From assembly GCF_014652655.1 (NCBI RefSeq), contig NZ_BMZF01000003.1, forward strand, positions 248,001-312,000: DNA of 64,000 nt, read 5' to 3'. Shown here in pieces: positions 43,645 through 54,200 of this stretch. Source of the DNA: Paramylibacter ulvae. Lineage in GTDB: Bacteria; Pseudomonadota; Alphaproteobacteria; Rhodobacterales; Rhodobacteraceae. Position 1 is the first letter of the stretch. Every line of letters begins with the position of its first letter. A program made the position numbers and the translations under genes. The notes beneath the pieces were generated by a model. It did not search any database. It was not told the origin of the DNA and saw only the letters and a list, made by a program, of their open reading frames with translations.

Positions 43645-45792
43645 ATGGAACGTTCATTCGCCAAGGAAATCGAAAGCCTGACACTAGGTGACGGGGAAAC
43701 ATTTTACGGCGAAGGTATCCTCGCTGTGACCAAGGCATTATTACAATCCGGTGTTTCCTATGTTGGCGGATACCAAGGTGCCCCTGTGTCCCATTTGATT
43801 GATGTGATGGTTCAGGCGAAATCGGAAATGTCCGCCCTTGGTGTGCATGTGGAACCTTGCACGAACGAGGCATCGGCGGCGGCGATGTTGGGCGCATCGA
43901 TTATGTATCCCGCGCGCGGGGCAGTTACTTGGAAATCCATTGTTGGCACGAACGTCGCCGCCGATGCATTGTCCAATTTGGCATCTCCCGGTGTGATCGG
44001 TGGTGCGTTGATCATCATCGGCGAAGACTATGGCGAGGGTGCCAGTGTTATTCAGGAACGATCACATTCTTACGCGATGAAATCCGGCCTGTGGTTGATG
44101 GATCCGCGTCCCAATTTGGACAGTATGGTCAATTGTGTTGAACACGCGTTCGATTTGTCAGAGGCGTCAAACACCCCTGTGATGATGGAGATGCGTATTC
44201 GCGCGTGCCACGTCCAAGGCAGCTTTATCGCCAAGGATAATATTGCCCCTGAAATTTCGACAGAAAAACTGCTCGCGGAACCCGCCCCGCATAACTATGC
44301 ACAATTAGCCCACCCTCCTGTAACTTTTGCCCATGAAAAGCGTAAATATGACGAGCGCATGCCCGCCGCGCGTGAATATATCCGCAAACACAAGTTAAAC
44401 GATGTTTTGTCAGGGCGGCATGAAAATGTCGGTCTGATTGTGCAAGGTGGTTTGTATAATGCGCTGATCCGCGCGTTGTGTGAAATGGGATTGTCGGATG
44501 ATCAGGGCAATTGTGACATCCCGATTATGGTGTTGAATGTGGTTTATCCATTGGTGCCCGATGAAATCGTGGAATTCGCCGTGGGCAAAGACGCAGTTGT
44601 TGTGATCGAAGAAGGCCAGCCAGAATATATCGAACATGAAATCGGATCGATCCTGCGCCGCCGTGATGTGAACACCAAGTTGTCAGGCAAGGATGTTTTG
44701 CCAATGGCGGGCGAATACACATCAGAGGTGTTGATGGATGGTGTTGCCAAATTCCTGCGCCAATATTTACCGGCTGTTGGCAATCAACTGATCGATCAAC
44801 AATACGAAGAAGAGGTTGCACAGCTTCGCAAAGATGCGAAAAAATATTTGGGTGAACCTGTACCGCCACGCCCACCTGGGTTTTGCACGGGTTGCCCTGA
44901 ACGACCGTTTTTTGCGGCATTGAAATTAACCGAACGTGAAATCGGTAAGGTGCATTATTCGGCTGATATTGGCTGTCACGCATTTGCGACATTTGCACCG
45001 TTTAATTTTGGCAACTCAATCCTTGGCTATGGTATGAGCCTTGCGTCCAATGCCAGTGTCAGTAGCTTTCAACAAAAACGATCGCTTGCGGTGATGGGCG
45101 ATGGCGGGTTTTGGCATAATGGTTTGCTGTCAGGCGTCACATCGCGATTGTTGAACGATGGCGATGGTGTGTTGGTCATTATGAAAAACGGTTACACCTC
45201 TGCCACGGGCACACAAGAGGTGATTTCATCACCTGATTCCACAATGAAGCTGGCCGCCGCCGAAAAAAGCGCCACAACTGGCGAAACCACGATAGAGGAT
45301 GCGTTGCGCGGGGTCGGTGTAAAATGGCAACGCACGGTTCATACCTATAGCGTTTCAAAAATGCGCGATACGTTACGCGAAGCATTTCAAACTCCGTTCA
45401 ACGGGTTAAAAGTGATCGTCGCCGAAGGCGAATGCCAGTTGGAGCGCCAACGCCGCATCAAACCCATTCGCGCCAAAGCCTTGGCCAAGGGTGAGCGTGT
45501 ATCGCGCACACGTTTTGGCATTGATGAAGAAACCTGTACAGGTGATCATTCGTGTATCCGTTTGTCAGGCTGTCCAACGCTTACGGTGAAAACATCATCC
45601 GATCCGCTGAAAACCGATCCCGTTGCACATGTGACGAATGGTTGTGTTGGTTGTGGATTGTGTGGCGAAGTGGCCCATGCTGCAACCCTGTGCCCATCGT
45701 TTTGGCGTGCAGAAGTGATAAGTAACCCAAACCTATTTGATCGCGTGATGGCAAAATTGCGTGGTGTTTTCACGGGGGTGCAATCAGTATGA
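43645..45792 (+). CDS. iorA: Indolepyruvate:ferredoxin oxidoreductase alpha-like subunit (IorA type)
   Basis: 715 residues. N-terminal pyruvate-oxidoreductase domains (VGGYQGAPVSHLIDV; EPCTNEASAAAMLGAS), a thiamine-pyrophosphate site (MGDGGFWHNGLLSG, then NGYTSATGTQE), and a C-terminal ferredoxin domain with two cysteine groups (CTGDHSCIRLSGC and CVGCGLCGEV...LCPS). Decarboxylates aryl 2-oxo acids to the acyl-CoA, reducing ferredoxin. A ribosome site AAGAGG precedes the ATG. It overlaps iorB by four bases. Confidence 0.83.
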   Translation: MERSFAKEIESLTLGDGETFYGEGILAVTKALLQSGVSYVGGYQGAPVSHLIDVMVQAKSEMSALGVHVEPCTNEASAAAMLGASIMYPARGAVTWKSIVGTNVAADALSNLASPGVIGGALIIIGEDYGEGASVIQERSHSYAMKSGLWLMDPRPNLDSMVNCVEHAFDLSEASNTPVMMEMRIRACHVQGSFIAKDNIAPEISTEKLLAEPAPHNYAQLAHPPVTFAHEKRKYDERMPAAREYIRKHKLNDVLSGRHENVGLIVQGGLYNALIRALCEMGLSDDQGNCDIPIMVLNVVYPLVPDEIVEFAVGKDAVVVIEEGQPEYIEHEIGSILRRRDVNTKLSGKDVLPMAGEYTSEVLMDGVAKFLRQYLPAVGNQLIDQQYEEEVAQLRKDAKKYLGEPVPPRPPGFCTGCPERPFFAALKLTEREIGKVHYSADIGCHAFATFAPFNFGNSILGYGMSLASNASVSSFQQKRSLAVMGDGGFWHNGLLSGVTSRLLNDGDGVLVIMKNGYTSATGTQEVISSPDSTMKLAAAEKSATTGETTIEDALRGVGVKWQRTVHTYSVSKMRDTLREAFQTPFNGLKVIVAEGECQLERQRRIKPIRAKALAKGERVSRTRFGIDEETCTGDHSCIRLSGCPTLTVKTSSDPLKTDPVAHVTNGCVGCGLCGEVAHAATLCPSFWRAEVISNPNLFDRVMAKLRGVFTGVQSV

Positions 45793-47300
45793 ATAATTCA
45801 GATAAAACATTGCGCATTTTAATCGCAGCCCTTGGTGGACAGGGTGGTGGCACGTTGATGAACTGGATCGTAAGCGCGGCGCGTCAAAACGATTTTCACG
45901 TTCAGGCAACGTCGGTTCCAGGCGTTGCACAACGCACGGGTTCAACCAGTTATTACATCGAAATTTCGCCCGATAAAAACGCGGTACTGGGGTTGGTGCC
46001 GATGCCTGCGCGTGTGGATGTTGTGCTGTCGAGCGAGCTGATCGAAACGGCACGCATGATGGATGCGGGCTTTGTCTCGCCAAACCGCACGACGTTGATA
46101 TCATCATCCAGCCGCGTGTTTTCAACGGCGGAAAAAATCAATTTGGGGGATGGTCGGTTTGATGCGCCAGCGGTGAAAGATGTCGCGCAAAAATTGGCCA
46201 AGACCTGTCATTTGTTGGATTTGGAGCAGCTTGCGAATGATCATAAAACATTCATCAGCGCGACCATGTATGGCGCGTTGGTCGGAAGTGGTGTTTTGCC
46301 GTGGCCTGCGGATAAATCCCGCGTGATTTTGGAAACGGGAGGCAAAACATCGCCAAACCTTGCAGGGTTTGATGCGACGCTTGCGGCATTGCAATTGGAT
46401 GCACTTGTAAACGAGCATGAAGACGAAACAGAACAACCGTCCATAACATCGCTATCTGGTTTCGAGGATTGCGCCCCTGCTTTGCGAGAGGTGATCACGC
46501 TTGGCCATGAACGCACAATCGATTTTCAGGATGCACAATACGGCGCGTTGTACGTCACGCGGTGTAAACAATTGATCGATGCAGCGCAATCCGATCATAC
46601 CGCACAGGCCACATTAATCGAGGCATGTCGTCGATTGGCGCTTTGGATGGCATATGAGGATACGGCGCGTGTTGCCGATTTGAAAACCCGCGCATCGCGT
46701 TTTGAAACCATTCGCAAAGAAGCGGAAATCAAAGATGGTCAGGTTTTTCGTATTACCGAATACCTAAAACCCCGCGCAGAAGAGATTGCGGATGTAATGC
46801 CGCGATGGATTGGTGAACGCATTATGAAACGCGCCGTGCGCGGTGGATGGTTCCCGTTCATTGGGCGTGGGATTTATATCCGATCAAATGGGATTGTGGG
46901 TTATTGGTTGTTGCGCAGTATGGCGGCATTCAAACATATCCGTCGAAAATCATTGCGATATCACGTTGAACAAGAAGCGATCGAAAATTGGCTTGCGAAG
47001 ATGACGCAAGCATTGCGTGATGCCCCCGATTTTGCGGGTGCCTTGGCACAACTGCCCCGCGTTTTGAAAGGATATTCAGATACGCAACAACGCGGCAAGC
47101 GCGCGTTTGATATGATCATGGCGGATATTGTCGATCCTGCGATGGATGCTGATTTGTCGTCGAAAACAAAATCGCTTCGCGGGGCGATTGCGGCGGCACT
47201 TGCCGATGAAAACCACAAATCATTTGATCAATTTATGCAAACAGGCGAAATTGAAATTCAACCACCCACACTTGCCCGAAAGCCAGCCCATGCACATTAG
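45789..47300 (+). CDS. iorB: Indolepyruvate oxidoreductase beta-like subunit with C-terminal extension (IorB type)
   Basis: 503 residues. The first ~200 residues resemble the gamma-type domain of 2-oxoacid oxidoreductases (IAALGGQGGGTLMNWIVSAA; VPGVAQRTGST). The extra ~300-residue part has the form seen in aerobic bacterial IorB (DUF6537-like; LKTRASRFETIRKEAEIKDGQ). Together with IorA it should form the active oxidoreductase. The 3' end overlaps the thioesterase gene by 11 bases. Confidence 0.8.
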   Translation: MNNSDKTLRILIAALGGQGGGTLMNWIVSAARQNDFHVQATSVPGVAQRTGSTSYYIEISPDKNAVLGLVPMPARVDVVLSSELIETARMMDAGFVSPNRTTLISSSSRVFSTAEKINLGDGRFDAPAVKDVAQKLAKTCHLLDLEQLANDHKTFISATMYGALVGSGVLPWPADKSRVILETGGKTSPNLAGFDATLAALQLDALVNEHEDETEQPSITSLSGFEDCAPALREVITLGHERTIDFQDAQYGALYVTRCKQLIDAAQSDHTAQATLIEACRRLALWMAYEDTARVADLKTRASRFETIRKEAEIKDGQVFRITEYLKPRAEEIADVMPRWIGERIMKRAVRGGWFPFIGRGIYIRSNGIVGYWLLRSMAAFKHIRRKSLRYHVEQEAIENWLAKMTQALRDAPDFAGALAQLPRVLKGYSDTQQRGKRAFDMIMADIVDPAMDADLSSKTKSLRGAIAAALADENHKSFDQFMQTGEIEIQPPTLARKPAHAH

Positions 47301-47700
47301 TCAACGAAAATTACAGATCGAATGGGGTGATTGTGATCCTGCTGGGATCGTATTTTATCCACGCTATTTTGCATGGTTTGATGCATCCACGGCCAATCAT
47401 TTTGCCAGCGTTGGATTGCCAAAACCAGAATTGATCGCGCGTTACGGTGTTGTTGGTTTCCCAATGGTTGATACGCAAGGCAGATTTTACATCCCCTCAA
47501 AATTCGGGGATGAAGTTACCATTGAAACCAGCATAACAGGATTTGGAAAATCAAGTTTTGATGTGCATCACCGGTTGTTGCGGGGTGATAAATTGGCGGT
47601 TGAAGGGTTTGAAAAACGTGTTTTGGTGAAACGCGCTGATGATGGTGAGGGGATAAAGTCGGTACAGGTACCTGATGAAATCCGCACACTTTTTCAGTGA
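47290..47700 (+). CDS. Hotdog-fold acyl-CoA thioesterase (YbgC/4-hydroxybenzoyl-CoA thioesterase type)
   Basis: 136 residues from the ATG at 47290. WGDCDPAGIVFYPRYFAWFDAS contains the catalytic aspartate of the YbgC/4-HBT group. It overlaps iorB, so its natural substrate is probably the aryl-acetyl-CoA made by IorAB; release of the free acid (for example indole-3-acetate or phenylacetate) is an inference. Confidence 0.8.
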   Translation: MHISQRKLQIEWGDCDPAGIVFYPRYFAWFDASTANHFASVGLPKPELIARYGVVGFPMVDTQGRFYIPSKFGDEVTIETSITGFGKSSFDVHHRLLRGDKLAVEGFEKRVLVKRADDGEGIKSVQVPDEIRTLFQ

Positions 47701-47732
47701 TAGGTGAATTTTTGGCATTAAATCGCAAACGT

Positions 47733-47766
47733 TTTGAATGTATAGTGTGATCATTATTCATTCAAA
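47733..47766 (+). promoter_or_regulatory. Inverted repeat, candidate MarR operator
   Basis: TTTGAATG (47733-47740) and CATTCAAA (47759-47766), perfect 8-base arms with an 18-base spacer, ending 10 bases before the MarR gene. The spacer includes TATAGT, which may be a -10 element. Suits autoregulation. Confidence 0.55.
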
Positions 47767-47776
47767 GAGGTGTGTC

Positions 47777-48298
47777 ATGTCCAAAAATACCGAACCCAAA
47801 CGTCCAATCGTATCATCACGCCATCTAGCGCAGGGTGAGGGTTGGGAAACTTCGGAATTGGAGTACGGCATGATCATCGCCTATAACGCTTTTAGCCGTT
47901 GGATGGTGCGTTGCATGTCGGCGGCAGGGCGTGTGGATTTAACGCCGCTCGAGATTTTGGTGTTGCATAACACCAATCATCGCGGGCGCGGCAAACGGTT
48001 GAATGACATCTGTTTCCTGTTGAATATCGAGGATACGCATACCGTCAATTACGCGTTGCGCAAGTTGTTGAAAATGGAACTTTTGGTATCTGAAAAAATC
48101 GGCAAAGAGGTTTTCTACAACGTGTCTGATGCGGGGCAGGGCTTGTGCGAAAAATACCGCGAAATCCGCGAACGTTGTTTGTTGGATGGTTTAAGCAGCT
48201 TAAATATGTCTGGGGATGAAATGCGTAAAATCGCGGCTGACCTGCGCACATTGTCGGGACAATATGAACAAGCCAGCCGCGCCGCTGCTTCGTTTTAG
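47777..48298 (+). CDS. MarR-family winged-helix transcriptional regulator
   Basis: 173 residues from the ATG at 47777 after AAGAGG; an upstream frame start at 47738 overlaps the operator. Winged-helix core LTPLEILVLHNTNHR, RLNDICFLLNIEDTHTVNYALRKLLKMELL and a wing EVFYNVSDAGQ. Likely senses an aromatic acid or CoA ester and controls the iorAB-thioesterase unit or the TRAP genes. It is convergent with dctM, one base apart. Confidence 0.82.
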   Translation: MSKNTEPKRPIVSSRHLAQGEGWETSELEYGMIIAYNAFSRWMVRCMSAAGRVDLTPLEILVLHNTNHRGRGKRLNDICFLLNIEDTHTVNYALRKLLKMELLVSEKIGKEVFYNVSDAGQGLCEKYREIRERCLLDGLSSLNMSGDEMRKIAADLRTLSGQYEQASRAAASF

Positions 48299-49600
48299 TT
48301 AGCCAGACATTGCATTTGGTAAAAATGTGACAATGGATGGGAATGCGGTGATCAAAGCCACACCCAAGAGCAACAGTAGGAAAAATGGGAAAGCTGCCTT
48401 TGCGATGCGCAAAATGTTGATCCCCGTTAGCCCTTGGATAACGAACAGGTTAAATCCAACGGGCGGTGTGATTTGGCTCATTTCCACCACAACCACCAGA
48501 TAGATACCGAACCAGAGCGGATCAATTCCGACCTGAACAACCATTGGCATGATGATAGAGGTGGTTAATACCACAACGGAAATCCCGTCCAAAAAACATC
48601 CCAAAATTATGAAGAATACTGTCAAGGCAGCGAGTAATGCATAAAGCGATAAATCCATGTCGCCAATCCACGCGGCAAGGTTGCGCGGCAATCCCGTGAA
48701 TCCCATCGCGCTTGATAAAAACGCGGCACCAACAAGGATGAATGCAATCATACAAGATGTACGCGTGGCAGACATCACCGCATCCCAAAAGAGTGATTTG
48801 GAAAACGAACCGGTTAGATAGGCCAATAAGATTGAGAGCACCACGCCAAGTGCAGCGGCATCTGTTGGGGATGCGAGCCCAGCGTAAATTGACCCGATCA
48901 CACCGATGATCAACAATGCCACGGGGATCAGGTTGCGCGATGCGCGTAATTTTTCACGCAGGCTAAATTTGATGTCATCTTTTGGGATCAGGTCAGGATT
49001 TAAAAACGCACGAATGGCGACGTAGCCTGCAAACAAGCTGATCAACATAATCCCTGGCAAGATGCCTGCCACGAACAAACGGGCAATGGATTGTTCTGTG
49101 GCCACGCCGTAAACGATTAAGATAATCGAAGGCGGGATCAGCAACCCCAATGTTGCGGAACCTGCGAGTGTGCCCAAAATCAAGCCTTCTGGATATCCGC
49201 GTTCCTTAAGTTCCGGAACAGACATGCGCCCAATCGTGGCGGCAGTGGCGGCGGATGATCCTGATACGGCGGCGAAAATTGCGCAACCCAAAATGTTCAC
49301 ATGTAATAATCGCCCCGGCAAGCCACCAAGCCATGGGGCAAGCCCGCTAAACATATCTTGGCTAAGCCGTGATCGGAGCAATATTTCACCCATCAGGATG
49401 AATAATGGTAACGCTGTGAGCGACCAAGAATGGCTATGGCCCCAAAACGTTGTGGCCAAGACCAGACCAGCGGGTGCATTGGAGAAAAATGTGATGGCAA
49501 CTAGCCCAACAATGGCGAGCGACACCGCCACCCAGACGCCCATTGCCAACAGGGCAATCAGAATCCCAAGAAGTGTAAGTGCGATAATCGGATCTGACAT
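48299..49600 (-). CDS. dctM: TRAP transporter large permease (DctM)
   Basis: 433 residues, about 12 membrane segments, DctM/SiaM family (GMSVPELKERGYPE-like block RMSVPELKERGY; GSATLGLLIPPSIILIVYGV). Secondary transporter moiety driven by Na+ or H+. Follows dctQ with a one-base gap. Ligand probably an organic acid. Confidence 0.9.
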   Translation of the reverse strand: MSDPIIALTLLGILIALLAMGVWVAVSLAIVGLVAITFFSNAPAGLVLATTFWGHSHSWSLTALPLFILMGEILLRSRLSQDMFSGLAPWLGGLPGRLLHVNILGCAIFAAVSGSSAATAATIGRMSVPELKERGYPEGLILGTLAGSATLGLLIPPSIILIVYGVATEQSIARLFVAGILPGIMLISLFAGYVAIRAFLNPDLIPKDDIKFSLREKLRASRNLIPVALLIIGVIGSIYAGLASPTDAAALGVVLSILLAYLTGSFSKSLFWDAVMSATRTSCMIAFILVGAAFLSSAMGFTGLPRNLAAWIGDMDLSLYALLAALTVFFIILGCFLDGISVVVLTTSIIMPMVVQVGIDPLWFGIYLVVVVEMSQITPPVGFNLFVIQGLTGINILRIAKAAFPFFLLLLLGVALITAFPSIVTFLPNAMSG

Positions 49601-49601
49601 C

Positions 49602-50126
49602 TTATACCTCGTCGGCAGTGGTTAAAATGGGTTCACGTTTGCGCAATAGTTCAACAAATGTATCAATCAATGCGATCAACAATATCACCAGCCCAACAAA
49701 AACCACGCTTTGGGGGATCCCAAGCGGAATGGGAATTATTCCCGATGATTTATCGCCGTAATGAATGCTTTCTTGGACCAGTTTAAACATGAACCAAGTG
49801 GCGTATCCGACGAGTGATATGGAAATAATCAGGCTGATCGATTCAAATAAAACTTGAATGTTTTTCGACATGGTTTGTATGACTAGGTTCACACGAATGT
49901 GCCCGCCGCTGCGCAATGTATGCGCCAAAGCAAGGAATGATGAGGCCGCCAGCATGTAGCCTGAAAAATCGGCATAAGAGGGAATTGTCGTTGGCAAGAT
50001 TTGCCCAAACATACGACCAAACCCGTTTAACAAAATTTGACAACTGATCAGTACACAAATCGCCAATATCAGTATGCCCGCAAGCGCGCCTGACATATGG
50101 TATAACCTATCCAAAAATTTACGCAT
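49602..50126 (-). CDS. dctQ: TRAP transporter small permease (DctQ)
   Basis: 174 residues, four membrane segments, typical DctQ topology and FSGYMLAASSFLALAHTLRSGGHIRVNL motif (positions ~55-80). Assists the large permease. Starts 41 bases after the dctP stop. Confidence 0.87.
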   Translation of the reverse strand: MRKFLDRLYHMSGALAGILILAICVLISCQILLNGFGRMFGQILPTTIPSYADFSGYMLAASSFLALAHTLRSGGHIRVNLVIQTMSKNIQVLFESISLIISISLVGYATWFMFKLVQESIHYGDKSSGIIPIPLGIPQSVVFVGLVILLIALIDTFVELLRKREPILTTADEV

Positions 50127-50167
50127 ATCATCCCCTTTGATAACCGCCCCCGAAGGGGCGGCAGTGT

Positions 50168-51127
50168 TTATTGGCTATATGTCGCAATGATGGATTTGGC
50201 CGCGTCCGATGCTTTGGCATCCCATGTTTCCAACATGGTGGCCCCAATCGCCTGAAGCCCTGTTTTCAAAGCATCAGTTGGCGTTGAAATGGTCATGCCA
50301 TTTTCTGCCATAACGGCAGTTTTTGCGGTTGCTTCCTCGGCGGACATTTCCCAACCGCGTGTTTCGGCGGCCGCTGCTGCGTCCAATACGGCCTGTTGTG
50401 TTTCGCCAGACAGGCCATCAAACATACGCTTGTTAACAACGACGATATTTTTTGGAACCCATGCGTCGATGGCGTTATAGTTGCTGACAAAATCCCACGC
50501 TTTGGAATTTGCACCTGTGGATGGTGATGTGATCATCGCATCAACTTGGCCTGTGCTGAACGCTTGTGGAATGTCGGGTGCTTCAACTTGAACTGGGGCG
50601 GCACCTGCAAGGGCTGCGAATTCTTCGAGTGCGGCGTTATACGCGCGAAAGCGTAATCCGTTTAGCTGTTCAACTGCCGTGATTTCATTTTTGGTATACA
50701 GCCCTTGTGCTGGCCATGGCACGGAAAACAATGGCATCAAACCTTGTTCTGCCAACAGCTCCGTTATCACTGGCTTTTGCGCAGACCAAAGTTTTGCCGC
50801 ATCATCATATGATGTTGCCACAAATGGCTGGCTGTCGACACCGTATGCCGCATCCTCATTTGATAGGGTCGAGAGGAAAAATTCACCAAGTGCTACTTGA
50901 CGCGAACGAACCGCGTTTTTGATTTCACCATGTGGAAACAGTGATCCCGCCGAATGGATGGTGATGTTCAGATCACCATTTGTGGCCGCGCTCACGTCTT
51001 TTGCAAATTGGGAAATGTTTTGTGTGTGAAACGTTGAATCGCCGTATGGCGTTGGCATATCCCAGTCTTCTGCGAATGCTGGCATGGCGAAAACAGCGCT
51101 GGCTGCAATTATTGTAAACTTGTTCAT
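50168..51127 (-). CDS. dctP: TRAP transporter periplasmic substrate-binding protein (DctP)
   Basis: 319 residues with signal peptide (MNKFTIIAASAVFAMPAFA). DctP fold with the conserved RAYNAALEEFAALAGAAPV region, which holds the arginine that binds carboxylate. First gene of the dctPQM operon and divergent from the oxoprolinase. Confidence 0.9.
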   Translation of the reverse strand: MNKFTIIAASAVFAMPAFAEDWDMPTPYGDSTFHTQNISQFAKDVSAATNGDLNITIHSAGSLFPHGEIKNAVRSRQVALGEFFLSTLSNEDAAYGVDSQPFVATSYDDAAKLWSAQKPVITELLAEQGLMPLFSVPWPAQGLYTKNEITAVEQLNGLRFRAYNAALEEFAALAGAAPVQVEAPDIPQAFSTGQVDAMITSPSTGANSKAWDFVSNYNAIDAWVPKNIVVVNKRMFDGLSGETQQAVLDAAAAAETRGWEMSAEEATAKTAVMAENGMTISTPTDALKTGLQAIGATMLETWDAKASDAAKSIIATYSQ

Positions 51128-51174
51128 ATCAGGCTCCCTTGTGAAAGATTTCGGTTTTTTGCGAATCTCTTCGT

Positions 51175-51206
51175 TGACATTACGTTGTCATTTTGTCAGC
51201 GTAATG
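51175..51206. promoter_or_regulatory. Inverted repeats between the divergent TRAP and oxoprolinase genes
   Basis: Overlapping dyads: TGACA-N6-TGTCA (51175-51190) and CATTACG-N15-CGTAATG (51178-51206). They sit in the 118-base divergent region, 39 bases before the oxoprolinase ATG and 48 bases from the dctP ATG, so one regulator could control both. The first TTGACA matches a -35 box. Confidence 0.5.
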
Positions 51207-51245
51207 GCAATAAATCAACAATTTTCTAGATTCGGGTGAAATGAT

Positions 51246-54200
51246 ATGTCTGGTACAGTAAATTCAAAGTGGCAGTTTTGGGTCGATCGCGGCGGCACCT
51301 TTACGGATATTGTTGCGCGCAAACCTGATGGGAAACTTGTTTCACATAAATTACTGTCTGAAAATCCCGAACTCTATAAAGACGCGGCCGTGCAGGGCAT
51401 TCGCGATATGCTCGGGCTTGAACCCGTTGATGACATGCCAAAAGGTAAGATTAGCGCGGTAAAGATGGGCACAACGGTTGCGACCAATGCATTGTTGGAA
51501 CGTGACGGCGAAGATTTGTGTTTGTTTATCACAGCTGGATTTCATGATGTTTTGCGGATTGGTTATCAAAACCGCCCGCGTTTATTTGATCTGCACATTC
51601 AATTACCCGAACTGTTGTATAATTCTGTTTGCGAGGTCGAAGAACGCCTTGATGCTACTGGCAATGTATTAACACCCCTAAATTTGGATCGCGCGCGCGC
51701 AGATTTACAAACACAGTATGACGCTGGATTGCGTAGCGTCGCGATTGCATTCATGCACAGCTATCAAAACCCTGATCATGAATTAGCGGTTGCAAAATTG
51801 GCGCGCGAAATTGGGTTTACGCAAATTTCAACAAGCCATGAAACATCAAAATTGATCAAGATTGTTGGGCGCGGTGATACAACTGTTGTCGATGCATATC
51901 TGTCGCCAATTTTGCGTCGTTATGTCGAACAGGTTTCCGATGCGTTGGATGTGGAAAACGGTGGCTGTGATCGTTTGTTCTTTATGAAATCTGATGGTGG
52001 ATTAACGCAAGCGAACCTGTTCCAAGGAAAAGATTCAATTTTATCGGGCCCTGCGGGAGGCGTGATCGGGATGGTTTCAACGGCCGCCGATGCAGGATTT
52101 GAAAAAATCATCGGATTTGACATGGGTGGCACATCCACCGATGTCTGCCATTACGCGGGCGATCTGGAGCGATCATTTGAAACAGAGGTCGCGGGCGTGC
52201 GTATGCGCGCACCGATGATGGATATCCATACAGTTGCGGCCGGTGGTGGTTCCATTTTGGCATGGCGAGATGGACGCTATCAAGTGGGGCCAGAATCCGC
52301 GGGTGCAAACCCTGGTCCTGCGTGTTATCGCCGTGGTGGCTCATTGACGGTGACGGATTGTAACGTGTTGTTAGGGCGCTTGAACCCCGCTTATTTCCCC
52401 AAGGTATTTGGCCCCAACGGGGATCAACCGATGGACACTAAAGTCGTTCGTCAAAAATTTGAAACACTGGCAAAAGAAATTGCCGCGGATACTGGTTCGG
52501 ATGCAAAATCACCCGAAGAAACCGCCGAGGGTTTCTTGAAAATCGCCATTGAAAATATGGCGCATGCGGTGAAAAAAATTAGTGTGGAACGCGGTCATGA
52601 TGTGACCGACTATACGCTTGTGTCATTTGGTGGTGCAGGGGGGCAGCATGCCTGTTTGGTGGCCGATGCGCTTGGCATTCGCCGCGTGTTTATCCACCCA
52701 TTTGCGGGGGTTTTGTCTGCATTGGGAATGGGACTTGCTGATGTGCGTGCATTGCACGAAGAACAGGCTGACTTGACTTTGGATGAATTGCCAACCGCCG
52801 TAGAACGCATTGCTGCATTGAAAGATCTAGCGCGAGCAGAAATTCAGAAACAAGGTGTGCCCGAGGAACAGATTATCACCCAAGACTCCTGTCATGTGCG
52901 ATACGATGGATCACATCAAACCTTGCAGGTTCCGTTTGGTTCACGTGATGATATCCAATCGGCATTCGAGGATGCACATAACGCACGGTTTGGCTTTATA
53001 TCACCGGATCGATTGATCAAAATTGACATGCTCACCGTCGAAGCCATTGGTGAAATGACAGATAAAGCAATGGTCGAAGAGACACCAAAAGCAGCACAAG
53101 ACCCTGAATATGTGCCCGTGTATTGTGATGAGAAATTACAAAATGCACCGCTCTTTGATCGCAATGCACTGCAACAGGATGATCGGGTATCTGGACCCGC
53201 GGTTATCACCGAGCCAACGGGTACAAATTTTATTGTTTCTGGCTGGCAAGCGGTGAAGGATGATCTGGGAAATCTGATTATTACCCGCGTCAAAGATCGC
53301 ATCAGCGAACATGCAATCGGCACCACCGCCGATCCTGTGATGTTAGAAGTCTTCAATAACCTGTTTATGTCCATTGCGGAACAAATGGGAACGACACTGG
53401 CGCACACAGCATATTCAGTGAATATCCGCGAGCGGTTGGATTTTTCCTGTGCGTTGTTCGACGCAACGGGGGATCTGGTGGCAAATGCCCCCCACGTTCC
53501 CGTGCATCTGGGATCAATGGGGGAAAGTGTGCGCACGGTTATTCGCCTGAACGCGGGTAAAATGAAACCGGGCGACAGTTATATGCTAAACGCACCATTC
53601 AATGGCGGCACACATTTGCCCGATGTTACCGTGATCACGCCCGTGTTCAATCGCGGTGGCGATGACATTCTGTTTTACGTTGGATCACGTGGGCATCACG
53701 CCGATATTGGTGGGCGTACCCCAGGATCTGCACCACCCGATAGCACTCATATCGAAGAAGAAGGTGTCGTGATCGACAACTTTAAATTGGTTGAAAATGG
53801 GCGGATGTTGATTGATGAAACGCGGGCCGTTTTGGCATCTGGGCGCTATCCTTGCCGTAACATCGATCAAAACATTGCGGATCTAGAGGCGCAGATCGCG
53901 GCCAACACGACAGGTATTAACGAAGTCTATCGTATGATTGATAACTTTGGTGTGGATACGGTGCTGGCCTACATGAAACACGTGCAAAATAACGCCGAAG
54001 CATCCGTGCGTCGCGTCATTGGTGAATTGAAAGACGGGTCGTTTGATTACCCACTGGATCACGGTGCGCATATAAAAGTGTCCATCAAAGTTGACCAAGA
54101 AAATGGTCGCGCGGTTGTGGATTTTACGGGTACCTCAGACCAACACAGCGGCAACTACAACGCGCCGCTATCAATCTGTCATGCGGTGGTGTTGTATGTT

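Noticed and set aside
47128-47289. Upstream extension of the thioesterase
   Set aside because: It reads iorB out of frame; the thioesterase family begins at the ATG at 47290.
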